A stretch of DNA of 37,866 bases, taken from the NCBI GenBank assembly GCA_025450635.1, contig JANWHA010000078.1, positions 1 through 37,866 of the forward strand, in the 5' to 3' direction. This DNA comes from Croceibacterium sp. Its GTDB lineage: Bacteria; Pseudomonadota; Alphaproteobacteria; Sphingomonadales; Sphingomonadaceae. The translations under genes and the position numbers were made by a program. Shown one piece after another: positions 22,418 through 31,113 of this stretch; position 1 is the stretch's first letter, and every line of letters begins with the position of its first letter. Below the pieces are notes generated by a model, which worked only from the letters and a program-made list of their open reading frames with translations, was not told the origin of the DNA and made no database searches.

Positions 22418-23298
22418 GCGGGAGGTTCGAGCATTTCGCGGCGATCGACTGGTCCGGCGCGGCGGGTGAGCGGCACAAGGGGCTGGCGCTGGCGATCTGC
22501 GAGGCCGAAGGCGGCCCGCCCCGTCTCGTCCGGCCCGGTCATCGCTGGTCGCGCGACGAAGTGCTCCGCTGGCTGCTCGAGGAGATGCCGGCGGAGACAC
22601 TTGTCGGCCTGGACCTCGGGGCGTCGCTGCCCTTCGCCGACTGCGGTGGTTTCTTTCCCAGGTGGGATGAGAGCCCCGCCCACGCCAGGGCGCTGTGGGC
22701 CATGGTCGACCGCATCTGCCGCGACGATCCGCACCTCGCCGCCACGAGCTTCGTCGATCACGCCGACGCGAGCCGCTTTTTCCGCCGTCACGGCGGGCGC
22801 GAGGGCGCGCGCTTCCATGCTCCCGACGCCGCTCACCGGCGAGGCCGCTTTCGCGTCACCGAAGCGGCGCAAGCGGCGATGGGCTGCAAGCCCTATTCGA
22901 ACTTCAACCTCGTCGGCGCGGCGCAAGTCGGCAAGTCGAGCCTCACCGGCATGCGTGTCCTCCACCGGCTCGCCGGGCGCCTGCCGGTGTGGCCGTTCGA
23001 TCCGTTGCCGGAGCGCGGCTCGGTCGTGGTCGAGATCTATACCGCGATCGCGGCGATGGAGGGCGGGCGCACGCCTGGGCGCAGCAAGATGAAGACGATT
23101 GGCGAGCTGAACGATGCCCTGGGAAAGCTGGATTCGCCACTTGTCTCCGGCGGCGGACCGATCGACGATCACAGCGCGGACGCTCTGCTGACGGCGGCCT
23201 GGCTGCGAATGTCAGCGCGTCGCGAGGAGCTGTGGCACCCGCCGGCGATGACGCCGGAGATCGCTGCCACGGAGGGGTGGACCTTCGGCGCGCGCTGA
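22414..23298 (+). CDS. Predicted RNase H-fold protein, DUF429-like
   Basis: A 294-residue protein of unknown function. The start FAAIDWSGAAGERHKGLAL, the central LVGLDLGASLPF, the SKMKTIGELNDALG region and the late acidic DDHSADALLTAAWL are spaced like the acidic strands of RNase H-like nucleases related to DUF429. Asp10, Asp about 67 and the DDHSADA acidic cluster may form the metal site; this is inference. GTG 22414 overlaps the preceding stop. Being coupled to rarA and a YjbR protein, it could take part in DNA repair or nucleic-acid processing. Confidence 0.62.
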   Translation: MSGRFEHFAAIDWSGAAGERHKGLALAICEAEGGPPRLVRPGHRWSRDEVLRWLLEEMPAETLVGLDLGASLPFADCGGFFPRWDESPAHARALWAMVDRICRDDPHLAATSFVDHADASRFFRRHGGREGARFHAPDAAHRRGRFRVTEAAQAAMGCKPYSNFNLVGAAQVGKSSLTGMRVLHRLAGRLPVWPFDPLPERGSVVVEIYTAIAAMEGGRTPGRSKMKTIGELNDALGKLDSPLVSGGGPIDDHSADALLTAAWLRMSARREELWHPPAMTPEIAATEGWTFGAR

Positions 23299-23402
23299 CA
23301 TCGGCCCTTCGTCGCTTGCGGGGAACGCTCCGGCTCGCGCGCTGGACCTTGCGTCGGGCGCGCCGGTTCGGCGAGCAAGCCCCCGATCAGAAAGGATTTT
23401 CG

Positions 23403-23759
23403 ATGCGCCTCACTTCGCTCGTCCGCCCGCTCGGTTGGTTCTCGCTCGCGCTCGGCGCGGCGGAGCTGCTCGCCCCGCGCAAGATCGCCAACGCGCATGG
23501 CACGCCCGAGGGCAAGAACGTCGTGCGCGGCTTCGGCGCGCGCGAGATCGCCGCCGGTGCCGCGGTGCTGGCCAAGCCACGCAGCGCCGTTCCGCTGCTC
23601 GCCCGCGCCGCGGGTGATGTCCTCGACATCGGCGCCGCCGGCGTTGCCGCGCGAAAGGCCAGCGGCGGCAAGCGGGCGATGGCGCTGGCCTCGCTCGCGA
23701 CCGTCACCGCCTTTCTCGCGCTCGACCTGCTGGTGGCTCGCGCGGTGGCGCGTTCCTGA
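23403..23759 (+). CDS. Small membrane protein, conserved, unknown role
   Basis: A 118-residue protein with hydrophobic segments near 8-25 (PLGWFSLALGAAELLAP), 45-55 and 92-112 (LASLATVTAFLALDLLVA). The phrase GFGAREIAAGAAVLAKP followed by ARAAGDVLDIGA resembles a domain seen in short membrane proteins and at the N-terminus of some SRPBCC cyclase/dehydrase-like proteins. AAGGA lies 7 bases before ATG 23403. It lies 104 bases after the RNase H-like gene and just before tRNA-Thr, and may be its own transcription unit. Confidence 0.7.
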   Translation: MRLTSLVRPLGWFSLALGAAELLAPRKIANAHGTPEGKNVVRGFGAREIAAGAAVLAKPRSAVPLLARAAGDVLDIGAAGVAARKASGGKRAMALASLATVTAFLALDLLVARAVARS

Positions 23760-23805
23760 CGGGTCTGGACGTCCGGTCCCGCTTGCCGCAAAGGCGCCGG
23801 CGGAG

Positions 23806-23878
<73 letters not shown>

Positions 23879-23881
23879 CCG

Positions 23882-25183
23882 CTAGCGCCCCACCGCGACA
23901 TAACGGAATCCGTGGCGCTCGACTTCCTCGCGATCGTACACATTGCGCAGGTCGACCAGCAGCTTCTCTTTCAGCAACCGGCCCATGCGGGCGAAGTCGA
24001 GCGCGCGGAAGGCGTCCCATTCGGTGACGATGACCGCCGCGCTCGCGCCTTCCAGCGCTTCGTAGGCATCGTTGCAGTAAATCACGCCGTCGAGCAGCCT
24101 GGCCGCCTGCTCCATCCCTTCGGGATCGTAGGCGCGCACGGTCATCCCGGCGTCCTGCAGCGCCTGGACGATCGCCAGCGCCGGCGAATCGCGCATGTCG
24201 TCGGTGTTCGGCTTGAAGGTCAGGCCGAGCACGCCGACGCTCTTGCCGTGGGTCTCGCCGTCGAGCGCCTTGACCACCTTGCGCCCCATCGAGCGCTTGC
24301 GGTCGTCGTTCGACAGCACCACCGCCTCGACGATCCGCAGCGGCGCCTCGAAGTCGTGCCCGGTCTTGAGCAGCGCGAGGGTGTCCTTGGGGAAGCACGA
24401 GCCGCCGTAACCGGGGCCGGCCATCAGGAACTTGGGCCCGATGCGGTCGTCCAGGCCGATGCCGTGGGCGACGTTCTGCACGTCGGCGCCCACTTTCTCG
24501 CACAAGTCGGCGATCTCGTTGATGAAGCTGATCTTGGTCGCGAGGAAGGCATTGGCGGCATACTTGGTCAGCTCGGCGGCGCGGCGAGCCATCACCAGCA
24601 GCGGGCCCTCGTTGCGGATCAGCGGGCGATAGACTTCCTGCAGCACGGTGCGCGCCCGATCGTCCTTGACGCCGATGACGATGCGGTCGGGCCGCTTGAA
24701 GTCCTGGATCGCGGCGCCTTCGCGCAGGAACTCGGGATTGGACGCGACCGAGACGTCGAGGCCGGGGCGGGCTTCACGCAGGATCCGCTCGACCTCGTCG
24801 CCGGTGCCGACGGGAACGGTGGACTTCGTCACCACCACCGCACCGGGGCGCAAGTGTGGCGCCATCTCCTTGGCGGCGGCGTAGACATACGACAGGTCCG
24901 CGTGGCCGTCGCCGCGGCGCGACGGGGTGCCGACGGCGATGAACACCGCGTCGGCACTCGGGACGGCTTCGGCGATGTCGAGCGTGAAACGCAGGCGGCC
25001 GGAAGCGACGTTATTCGCCACTAGCTCGTCCAGCCCGGGCTCGAAGATCGGGATCCTGCCGGCGAGCAGCGCCTCGACTTTAGCGGCGTCCTTATCGACG
25101 CAGGTCACGTCGTGCCCGAAGTCGGCGAAGCACGCGCCCGAAACCAGGCCGACGTAGCCGGTGCCGATCATGACGATTTTCAT
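23882..25183 (-). CDS. ugd: UDP-glucose 6-dehydrogenase
   Basis: A 433-residue enzyme oxidising UDP-glucose to UDP-glucuronate with two NAD+, a precursor for exopolysaccharide and lipid sugars. The Rossmann motif is IGTGYVGLVSGACFADFGH, the substrate region includes STVPVGTGDEVE and NPEFLREGAAI, and the central helix has ELTKYAANAFLATKISFINE. The catalytic cysteine is Cys263 in GPGYGGSCFPKD. The second nucleotide domain includes GLTFKPNTDDMRDSPA. Length is normal. It follows queF by 9 bases on the same strand. No polysaccharide cluster is adjacent. It has almost no 3' untranslated space before tRNA-Thr on the other strand. Confidence 0.95.
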   Translation of the reverse strand: MKIVMIGTGYVGLVSGACFADFGHDVTCVDKDAAKVEALLAGRIPIFEPGLDELVANNVASGRLRFTLDIAEAVPSADAVFIAVGTPSRRGDGHADLSYVYAAAKEMAPHLRPGAVVVTKSTVPVGTGDEVERILREARPGLDVSVASNPEFLREGAAIQDFKRPDRIVIGVKDDRARTVLQEVYRPLIRNEGPLLVMARRAAELTKYAANAFLATKISFINEIADLCEKVGADVQNVAHGIGLDDRIGPKFLMAGPGYGGSCFPKDTLALLKTGHDFEAPLRIVEAVVLSNDDRKRSMGRKVVKALDGETHGKSVGVLGLTFKPNTDDMRDSPALAIVQALQDAGMTVRAYDPEGMEQAARLLDGVIYCNDAYEALEGASAAVIVTEWDAFRALDFARMGRLLKEKLLVDLRNVYDREEVERHGFRYVAVGR

Positions 25184-25192
25184 GGCGGGCGC

Positions 25193-25660
25193 TTAGCCTC
25201 GTCCGCGATACGGGGCAACGCCCTGATCGGGCAGCCACAGGCCCTCGGGCGCGGGACCGGTCTGCCAGAACACGTCGATCGGGATGCCGCCGCGCGGGTA
25301 CCAGTAGCCGCCGATCCTCAGCCAGCGCGGCTTCATCTCGTCGACAAGGCGCTGGCCGATGCCGACCGTCACGTCCTCGTGGAAGCCGCCGTGATTGCGG
25401 AACGAGCCGAGGAACAGTTTGAGGCTCTTGCTCTCCACAATGGTATCATTTGGCGCATAGTCGATAACCAGATGGGCGAAGTCCGGCTGGCCGGTGACCG
25501 GGCAAAGCGAGGTGAACTCGGGCGCCGCGAACCGCACCAGGTAGAGCGCCCCCGGCCGCGGATTAGCGACGTAATCGAGCGCCGCCTCTTCAGGCGAGGC
25601 CGGGAGCTTGCTCGGCCGGCCGAGGTGCAGCGGGGTGCCGGGGATTTCCGGGTCGGTCAT
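25193..25660 (-). CDS. queF: 7-cyano-7-deazaguanine reductase (QueF)
   Basis: A 155-residue single-domain QueF that reduces preQ0 to preQ1 with NADPH in queuosine synthesis. Key residues: Cys53 in [14 protein letters not shown], which forms the thioimide with preQ0, and the substrate/NADPH segment [22 protein letters not shown]. The end [11 protein letters not shown] is typical. ATG 25660 gives the usual length; an in-frame ATG at 25723 would add 21 basic residues not seen in the family, although a purine-rich stretch precedes it. It is 9 bases upstream of ugd, probably co-transcribed with no obvious functional link. Confidence 0.93.
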   Translation of the reverse strand: MTDPEIPGTPLHLGRPSKLPASPEEAALDYVANPRPGALYLVRFAAPEFTSLCPVTGQPDFAHLVIDYAPNDTIVESKSLKLFLGSFRNHGGFHEDVTVGIGQRLVDEMKPRWLRIGGYWYPRGGIPIDVFWQTGPAPEGLWLPDQGVAPYRGRG

Positions 25661-25773
25661 GCGGCGGGTGATGGCTCGTAAGGCAGCGCGAGACAAGAGG
25701 CGGCGTTGACGCGCGTAATTCATGGGCTATTCACCCCCTCCCCGCCTACCCGTTGGCGCGGGACCGGACCCAC

Positions 25774-26970
25774 ATGAGCTCACGCGCCTTCCTCCTTGCC
25801 GGCATCGCGGCGCTGCTTGCAATGCCTGCGGCTGCGCAGGATTCCGACTTTCGCCTGCCGGCGAGGCCCTCGCCGACGCCAACCCCGCCGCCGGTCGTGG
25901 GGCCGGTGCTGGGCCCAACGCCGGCGCCCCGCCCCTCGTCCGCGCCGGTTCCCACGCCCACACCGGCGGCTGCCCCCTCGCTTGTGCCGGCGCCGCGGAT
26001 CGCCGTGCCGAACTTGCCGGCGCCGACACCGTCGGCTCCTCGCCGGCCGGCGCCCACGACGGCCACACCCACGCCCGCGGCGACACCCACGCCCGCGGCT
26101 CGAACGACGCCGGCTGCTCCGCTCGCGGCCCCCACGACGCAACCCACCGCGACCGCCGCACCGACATCGGCGGCGCCGCCACCTTCATTCGCGCCGGCCG
26201 CGCCGGCGGTCGCCACCCCGACAGTTGTCGTTCCCGCGCAGCAAAGCCGTTCGTACTGGCCGTGGGTTGTCCTGCTGTTCCTGTTTGGCGGCGCGGGGCT
26301 GGCCGCGGCGTATTGGCTGCGGCGTCGGATCGGGCCGATCGGACCGGTGGTGGTGCCGGAGATCGAGCGGCCGCGCGTCCCGCCTGCGCCGCCGCGTGAC
26401 CAGCAACCGCAGCCGCTGGCCGCGACGTTGCCGGCCACCCCGTTCGCGGCCGAACCGCTGCTGCCGCTCGCAGAGCCGATCGCGCCGGCACCCGACAGCA
26501 ACCCGCTGCAGATCACGATCGAGCTGCGCAAGCTGACGATCACGGTGATGAACGCCACGCTCAGCTATCGTCTCACGCTGACCAATGGCGGGGCCGAGCC
26601 GCTGGAGGAGATCGCCGTCGCCGCCGACCTCGTCGGCGCGCATTCGTCGCTGCCGCGCGAGGCGCAGTTGGCGGGGCCAGCCACCGAATTGCCGCAACGT
26701 CACCGTCTGGCGGGCATCGCCCCGGGCGAAAGCGGCGAAGTGACCGGCGAGTTGCGCTTGCCGCTCCACGAAGTGCGCCCGATCGCGCAAGGCCAGGCCG
26801 CGCTGTTCGTGCCGCTCGCGCGTTTCCGCGTCGACGCGCAAGGCCGCGAGCCGCGTTGTTTCACGCTGGTGGCCGGGCAGCCCTCGCCGAGCGGCAACGG
26901 CGCGGTCCAGCCGGTCCGCCTCGATCTGGGGCCGCGCATCTACGACGGGCTTGCCGGGCGGGCGTTTTAG
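25774..26970 (+). CDS. Proline-rich single-span membrane protein, unknown
   Basis: A 398-residue protein. A signal peptide (SSRAFLLAGIAALLAMPAAAQ) is followed by about 130 residues rich in Pro, Ala and Thr with tandem TPTPAA units. One transmembrane helix (WPWVVLLFLFGGAGLAAAYWL) then leads, via RRRIGP, to a cytoplasmic part. The last 150 residues look like a folded beta domain (ITIELRKLTITVMNATLSYRLTLTNGG, LAGIAPGESGEVTGELRLPL). The Pro-rich stretch would lie in the periplasm. The family is not recognised; similar proteins occur in sphingomonads. DNA in the repeat includes two copies of a 17-base unit (26065-26081, 26083-26099). It is 18 bases before sseA, probably co-transcribed. Confidence 0.72.
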   Translation: MSSRAFLLAGIAALLAMPAAAQDSDFRLPARPSPTPTPPPVVGPVLGPTPAPRPSSAPVPTPTPAAAPSLVPAPRIAVPNLPAPTPSAPRRPAPTTATPTPAATPTPAARTTPAAPLAAPTTQPTATAAPTSAAPPPSFAPAAPAVATPTVVVPAQQSRSYWPWVVLLFLFGGAGLAAAYWLRRRIGPIGPVVVPEIERPRVPPAPPRDQQPQPLAATLPATPFAAEPLLPLAEPIAPAPDSNPLQITIELRKLTITVMNATLSYRLTLTNGGAEPLEEIAVAADLVGAHSSLPREAQLAGPATELPQRHRLAGIAPGESGEVTGELRLPLHEVRPIAQGQAALFVPLARFRVDAQGREPRCFTLVAGQPSPSGNGAVQPVRLDLGPRIYDGLAGRAF

Positions 26971-26988
26971 GCCTTACGTCCCGAGGCC

Positions 26989-27834
26989 ATGGAAAGCCTG
27001 GTCTCGACACAATGGCTGGCGGAGCGGCTCGGCGATCCCGATCTCGTCGTGCTCGACGCGTCCTCGCACCTGCCCGACGCCAAGCGCGACGCCCGGAGCG
27101 AGTTCGCCGCCGGTCACATTCCCGGCGCCCGATTCCTCGACCTGGCGACGCTGATCGATCCGGCGAGCGCGGTGCCTGCCGCCGTGCCGACGGGCGCACA
27201 GTTCGCCGAGCGGATGGCGGCGCTCGGGGTCAACGACGGCGACCGGCTGGTGATCTACGACGACAGCGCGGTCAAGACCGCCGCGCGCGCGTGGTTCATC
27301 GCCCGGATGCACGGGGTGCGCGAGGTGGCGATCCTCGACGGCGGCCTCGGCAAGTGGCGCGCCGAGGGACGGCCGCTCGAAAGCGGCGAACCGGCGGCGG
27401 AGCCCGGTCATTTCACTGCGTCGGCGGGACCCGGCACGGTGCGCTTCAAGTCCGACATGCTGGTCAACCTCGCCTCACGGCGAGAGCAAGTGGTCGATGC
27501 CCGCGGGCGCGCACGCTTCAGCGGCGAGGAGGCGGATTTCCGCCCGAACATCGCCAGCGGGCACATTCCCGGTTCGTGCAACCTGCCGTTCGGCCTGCTT
27601 TACGCGCACGACGGCACTTTCTGTTCGCCGAAGGACCTGCGCCGCGCGTTCGAGCACGCCGGGATCGACCTCGCCAAGCCTGTGGTCACGACTTGCGGCG
27701 GCGGGGTGACGGCGGCGGTGCTGCTGTTCGCGCTCCACCTGCTCGGCAAGGACGATGCCGCGCTGTACGACGGCAGCTGGAGCGAATGGGGCACCGATCC
27801 GGCTACGCCCAAGGCCACCGGAGCCGCCGCTTGA
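26989..27834 (+). CDS. sseA: 3-mercaptopyruvate sulfurtransferase
   Basis: A 281-residue two-domain rhodanese. The N-terminal inactive domain has AAGHIPGARFLDLATLID and VIYDDS. The C-terminal domain has QVVDARGRARFSGEE, SGHIPGSCNLPF, and the active-site loop TTCGGGVTAAV with Cys236. The CG[SG]GVTA loop marks mercaptopyruvate rather than thiosulfate sulfurtransferase; here the third residue is Gly. It transfers sulfur from 3-mercaptopyruvate to acceptors such as thiols or cyanide. Its stop overlaps the TTG start of metC by 4 bases. Confidence 0.92.
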   Translation: MESLVSTQWLAERLGDPDLVVLDASSHLPDAKRDARSEFAAGHIPGARFLDLATLIDPASAVPAAVPTGAQFAERMAALGVNDGDRLVIYDDSAVKTAARAWFIARMHGVREVAILDGGLGKWRAEGRPLESGEPAAEPGHFTASAGPGTVRFKSDMLVNLASRREQVVDARGRARFSGEEADFRPNIASGHIPGSCNLPFGLLYAHDGTFCSPKDLRRAFEHAGIDLAKPVVTTCGGGVTAAVLLFALHLLGKDDAALYDGSWSEWGTDPATPKATGAAA

Positions 27835-29036
27835 GCGGTGAGGATGACCGGCCGCTGCGCCCGGCCACGCGCGTGGTCGAAGGCGGCCGGCGCAAGGAAT
27901 GGACCGGCGCGGTCGTCAATCCGCCCGTCTGGCGGGCGAGCACGCACCTTTACGCCGACAGCGCCGATCTCGCCGCAGGCCGGCCGAACGAGGATGGGCA
28001 GTTCTACTACGGCCGCCGCGGCGCGCCGACGCAATGGGCCCTGGCCGAAGCGCTGACCGAGCTCGAGCCGGGCGCGGCCGGCACCGTGCTGTACCCGAGC
28101 GGCGTGGCGGCCATCGTGGGGGCGCTGCTGGCGGTGCTCAAGAGCGGCGACACGCTGCTGATGATCGACAACGCCTACGAGCCGAGCCGGGTGCTGGCGC
28201 GGACGCTGCTGGCCCCGCTCGGCATCGAGACGCGTTTTTTCGATCCGCTCGACCTCGACGGCTTCGCGGCGCAGTTCGATGATCGCACCACGGCTGTGCT
28301 GCTGGAAAGTCCCGGCAGCCTGACAATCGAAGTGTGTGACGTTCCCGCCTTGGCGGCCATCGCCCGCGACAAGGGCGCGGTGAGCCTGCTCGACAACACC
28401 TGGGCCAGCCCGCTGGGCTTTCCCGCGCTCGAGCGCGGCTGCGACGTCGCGATCATGAGCCTGACCAAGCACGTCGGCGGGCATTCGGACCTGATGATGG
28501 GCTCGGCGGCCGCCGGCCAGACCCTGTATGGGCGGTTGCGCGCCAAGGCTCAGGCGATGGGGCACGTCGTGTCGCCCGACGACGCCGCCCTCGCCTTGCG
28601 CGGCCTCAGGACGCTTGCGGTGCGGCTCGAAAGAGAAACCTCAAGTTGTATTGAGGTTGCCAAACACCTCTCGCAACACGATGAAATCGCCCATGTAATT
28701 TGCCCACCCCTGGAAGGTTCGGCGGGGCACGAGTTGTGGCGCCGCGATTTCACCGGCGGCTGCGGTTTGTTCAGCTTCGTGCTCAAGGGGCGCAACGAAC
28801 GGGCCCGCGCGCGGTTCATCGATGCGCTCCGGCTGTTCGGCATCGGCTACAGCTGGGGCGGCTACGAGAGCCTGGTCATCCCGGTCGACCCCGCCCGCGC
28901 CCGCAGCGCGACGAGCTGGCCCCCGTCCGGCTGGGACCCGGCCGACAAGTTCGGAATCCGCCTGTCGATCGGTCTCGAGGACCCGGCCGACCTGATCGCC
29001 GACCTCGAACGCGGCTTCGCGGCGATGGCGGCATGA
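27831..29036 (+). CDS. metC: Cystathionine beta-lyase
   Basis: A 401-residue PLP enzyme of the Cys/Met metabolism family. It splits cystathionine to homocysteine, pyruvate and ammonia. Near the start is VVNPPVWRASTHLY; substrate/PLP motifs are YYGRRGAPTQWALAEALTEL and LYPSGVAAI, DNTW and SLTKHVGGHSD with Lys213 as the PLP lysine. SWGGYESL is typical of the MetC branch. The start is TTG 27831 with GGAG 7 bases upstream, overlapping the sseA stop (TTGA). The frame continues far upstream without a start that fits. It ends in ATGA overlap with the MscS gene. Confidence 0.93.
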   Translation: MSGEDDRPLRPATRVVEGGRRKEWTGAVVNPPVWRASTHLYADSADLAAGRPNEDGQFYYGRRGAPTQWALAEALTELEPGAAGTVLYPSGVAAIVGALLAVLKSGDTLLMIDNAYEPSRVLARTLLAPLGIETRFFDPLDLDGFAAQFDDRTTAVLLESPGSLTIEVCDVPALAAIARDKGAVSLLDNTWASPLGFPALERGCDVAIMSLTKHVGGHSDLMMGSAAAGQTLYGRLRAKAQAMGHVVSPDDAALALRGLRTLAVRLERETSSCIEVAKHLSQHDEIAHVICPPLEGSAGHELWRRDFTGGCGLFSFVLKGRNERARARFIDALRLFGIGYSWGGYESLVIPVDPARARSATSWPPSGWDPADKFGIRLSIGLEDPADLIADLERGFAAMAA

Positions 29037-29980
29037 ACGCGCCCCTGTCGCTGACCGACCGGCTCGCGCGCGGCGACATGGGCGAGGTCGTCCACACGCT
29101 CAACAGCTGGGGCTTCACCATCTCGGGCCACCGGGTCTCCGTCTGGACGGCGCTGGAAGTCATCATCGTCATCGTCGGAGTGTTTGTCTTCGGCAAGCTG
29201 CTGACGCGCACCTCGCGCGTGTTCATCGCCAAAGCGAGGCGCCTCGACAGCACCCAGAAGCTGCTCACGGAGAAGCTGGTCGGCATCGCCATCTGGGCAT
29301 TAGCAATCCTCGTCGGGATCGACATTCTCGGCATCGACCTCACGGCGCTGGCGTTCTTCTCCGGCGCGCTCGGCCTGGCGATCGGTTTCGGCTTGCAGAA
29401 GACCTTCGGCAACCTGATCTCGGGCATCATCCTGCTGATGGACCGCTCGATCAAGCCGGGCGACGTGATCGCGGTGAGCGACTTGAGCGGCCGTGAAAGC
29501 TTCGGGCAGATCCGCAAAATCGGTATCCGCGCGATCTCCGTCGTCACCCGGGACCGCAAGGAATACCTGATTCCCAACGAGAACCTGATGACCAACCAGG
29601 TCGAGAACTGGTCGTACAGCTCGCGCGAAGTGCGCGTGAAGGCGCCGGTCGGAGTGGCCTATGGCGCCGACCTCGACCTGGCCGAGCAGCTCATGCTGCA
29701 GGCGGCGGTCGGAGCCCCTCGCGTGCTCGCCAACCCCGAGCCGAAGATCCTGCTGATGGGGTTCGGGGCAAGCTCGGTCGATTTCGAAATCCGTTTCTGG
29801 ATCACCGATCCCGAAGAAGGCGTGAGCGCGGTCAAGTCCGAGGTGCTGAAACGGGTGTGGCGGCTCTTCCGCGAGGCGGGGATCGAGCTGCCGTTCCCAC
29901 AAGTCGATCTCAACTTGCGCGACAACGCGCAATTCCAGCGGCTTGTCGCGGCCCTCGCGGAGCGGGTGGCAAGGGATTGA
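29033..29980 (+). CDS. MscS-family mechanosensitive channel
   Basis: A 315-residue inner-membrane channel. Three hydrophobic helices are near 38-60, 85-103 and 106-130. The pore helix reads FSGALGLAIGFGLQKTFGNL, the glycine/alanine pattern of MscS TM3. The beta domain follows with SIKPGDVIAV and DRKEYLIPNENLMTNQVENWS. The C-terminal domain ends with FREAGIELPFPQVDL. It would release solutes on hypo-osmotic shock. It is joined to metC by a 4-base overlap, so it belongs to the sseA-metC operon, probably without a functional link to sulfur. Confidence 0.92.
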   Translation: MNAPLSLTDRLARGDMGEVVHTLNSWGFTISGHRVSVWTALEVIIVIVGVFVFGKLLTRTSRVFIAKARRLDSTQKLLTEKLVGIAIWALAILVGIDILGIDLTALAFFSGALGLAIGFGLQKTFGNLISGIILLMDRSIKPGDVIAVSDLSGRESFGQIRKIGIRAISVVTRDRKEYLIPNENLMTNQVENWSYSSREVRVKAPVGVAYGADLDLAEQLMLQAAVGAPRVLANPEPKILLMGFGASSVDFEIRFWITDPEEGVSAVKSEVLKRVWRLFREAGIELPFPQVDLNLRDNAQFQRLVAALAERVARD

Positions 29981-30058
29981 TCACCCTAAAGCTGTCCTAG
30001 CCAGCCGCTAAGGCATTCTCGCTGGCGATGCTGCGGCGCAGCGCCCATTTGCAGCGCC

Positions 30059-30817
30059 ATGAACAAAGTCGGCACTGTCTATCTCGTCGGCGCGGGTCCG
30101 GGCGATCCGGAGCTGCTGACGCTGCGCGCGGTGCGCCTGATCGAGCGCGCCGAGCTGGTCGTGCACGACGGGCTGGTCGATCCGGCGGTACTGGCGATGG
30201 CGCGGCGCGATGCCAAGCTGGTCTCGGTCGCCAAAAGCCGTGCGCGGCACACTTTGCCGCAGGGCGAGATCAACGCGCTGCTGGTGCGCGAGGCGCTCGC
30301 CGGACGCGACGTGATCCGCCTCAAGGGCGGCGACCCGTTCGTGTTCGGCCGCGGCGGGGAGGAAGCCGAAGCGTGCCGCGCCGCGGGCGTGCGCGTCGAG
30401 ATCGTCCCCGGCGTCACTTCCGCGCTCGGCGCGGCGGCGGCGGCGCAGATTGCGCTGACCCACCGAGACGCCGCGAGCGTGGTCAGCTTCGTCGCCGGCC
30501 AGTGCAAAGGTCTGAGCGAGCAGAATTGGGCGGGTCTTGCCGGCAAGGGCCGCACGCTGGTGATCTACATGGGGGTCAAGACCGCGGCGCAAATCGCCGA
30601 GAAGCTGATGGAAGACGGCCTCGCGCCCGAGATGCCGCTGGCGGTGATCGAGAACGCCTGCCGGCCGGACATGCGGGTGCTGCGGGCGCCGCTCGCCGGG
30701 CTGCCCGAGCTGGTCGAGCAGGGCCGGGTCAGGAGCCCCGCCCTGATCATCATCGGCGAAGTGACCGCACGCGAGGACGCCGTCGTGGGCCGCTTCGCGG
30801 CGGAGTTCGCGCAATGA
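30059..30817 (+). CDS. cobA: Uroporphyrinogen-III C-methyltransferase
   Basis: A 252-residue SAM-dependent methyltransferase that makes precorrin-2, precursor of siroheme and cobalamin. Motifs: VYLVGAGPGDPELLTLRA, HDGLVDPAVL, RLKGGDPFVFGRGGEEAEA, and IVPGVTSALGAAAAAQIALTHR. No CysG-type dehydrogenase/ferrochelatase domain is fused, so siroheme completion needs another gene. It leads the sulfite reduction operon, which fits siroheme supply to CysI. Its stop overlaps the next ATG (ATGA). No strong ribosome binding site precedes ATG 30059. Confidence 0.94.
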   Translation: MNKVGTVYLVGAGPGDPELLTLRAVRLIERAELVVHDGLVDPAVLAMARRDAKLVSVAKSRARHTLPQGEINALLVREALAGRDVIRLKGGDPFVFGRGGEEAEACRAAGVRVEIVPGVTSALGAAAAAQIALTHRDAASVVSFVAGQCKGLSEQNWAGLAGKGRTLVIYMGVKTAAQIAEKLMEDGLAPEMPLAVIENACRPDMRVLRAPLAGLPELVEQGRVRSPALIIIGEVTAREDAVVGRFAAEFAQ

Positions 30818-31113
30818 AGGTCATCACCGGCAACGACCTCAAGACCGGCGCGGTCATCTGGTGGGATGGCCGCGGCTGGTCGATCCACGTCGAGGACGCG
30901 GCCGACGCCGGCGACGGCGGCGAGCAGATCCTCGCCGTCGAGGACGCCGCCTGCCGGGTCAACGGCGGCTACGTCATCGAAGCCGAGCGCGGCCTCGACG
31001 GCAAAGTACGCCCCGCCCACATCAAGGACCGCATCCGCGCACTCGGCCCGACCGTGCGGCCCGACCTCACGCTCAAGCCGGCCGATCCCGACGCGGGGAG
31101 CTGGGTGATCTGA
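30814..31113 (+). CDS. DUF2849 protein of the sulfite reductase operon
   Basis: A 99-residue acidic protein. It starts MKVITGNDLKTGAVIWWDG and has GGYVIEAERGLDGKVRPAHIKDRIRALGPT. This is the DUF2849 family, found almost only beside cysI in alphaproteobacteria. Its function is unknown; a role in siroheme insertion or electron transfer to CysI has been a natural guess. It overlaps cobA by 4 bases and cysI by 1 (TGATG). Confidence 0.85.
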   Translation: MKVITGNDLKTGAVIWWDGRGWSIHVEDAADAGDGGEQILAVEDAACRVNGGYVIEAERGLDGKVRPAHIKDRIRALGPTVRPDLTLKPADPDAGSWVI

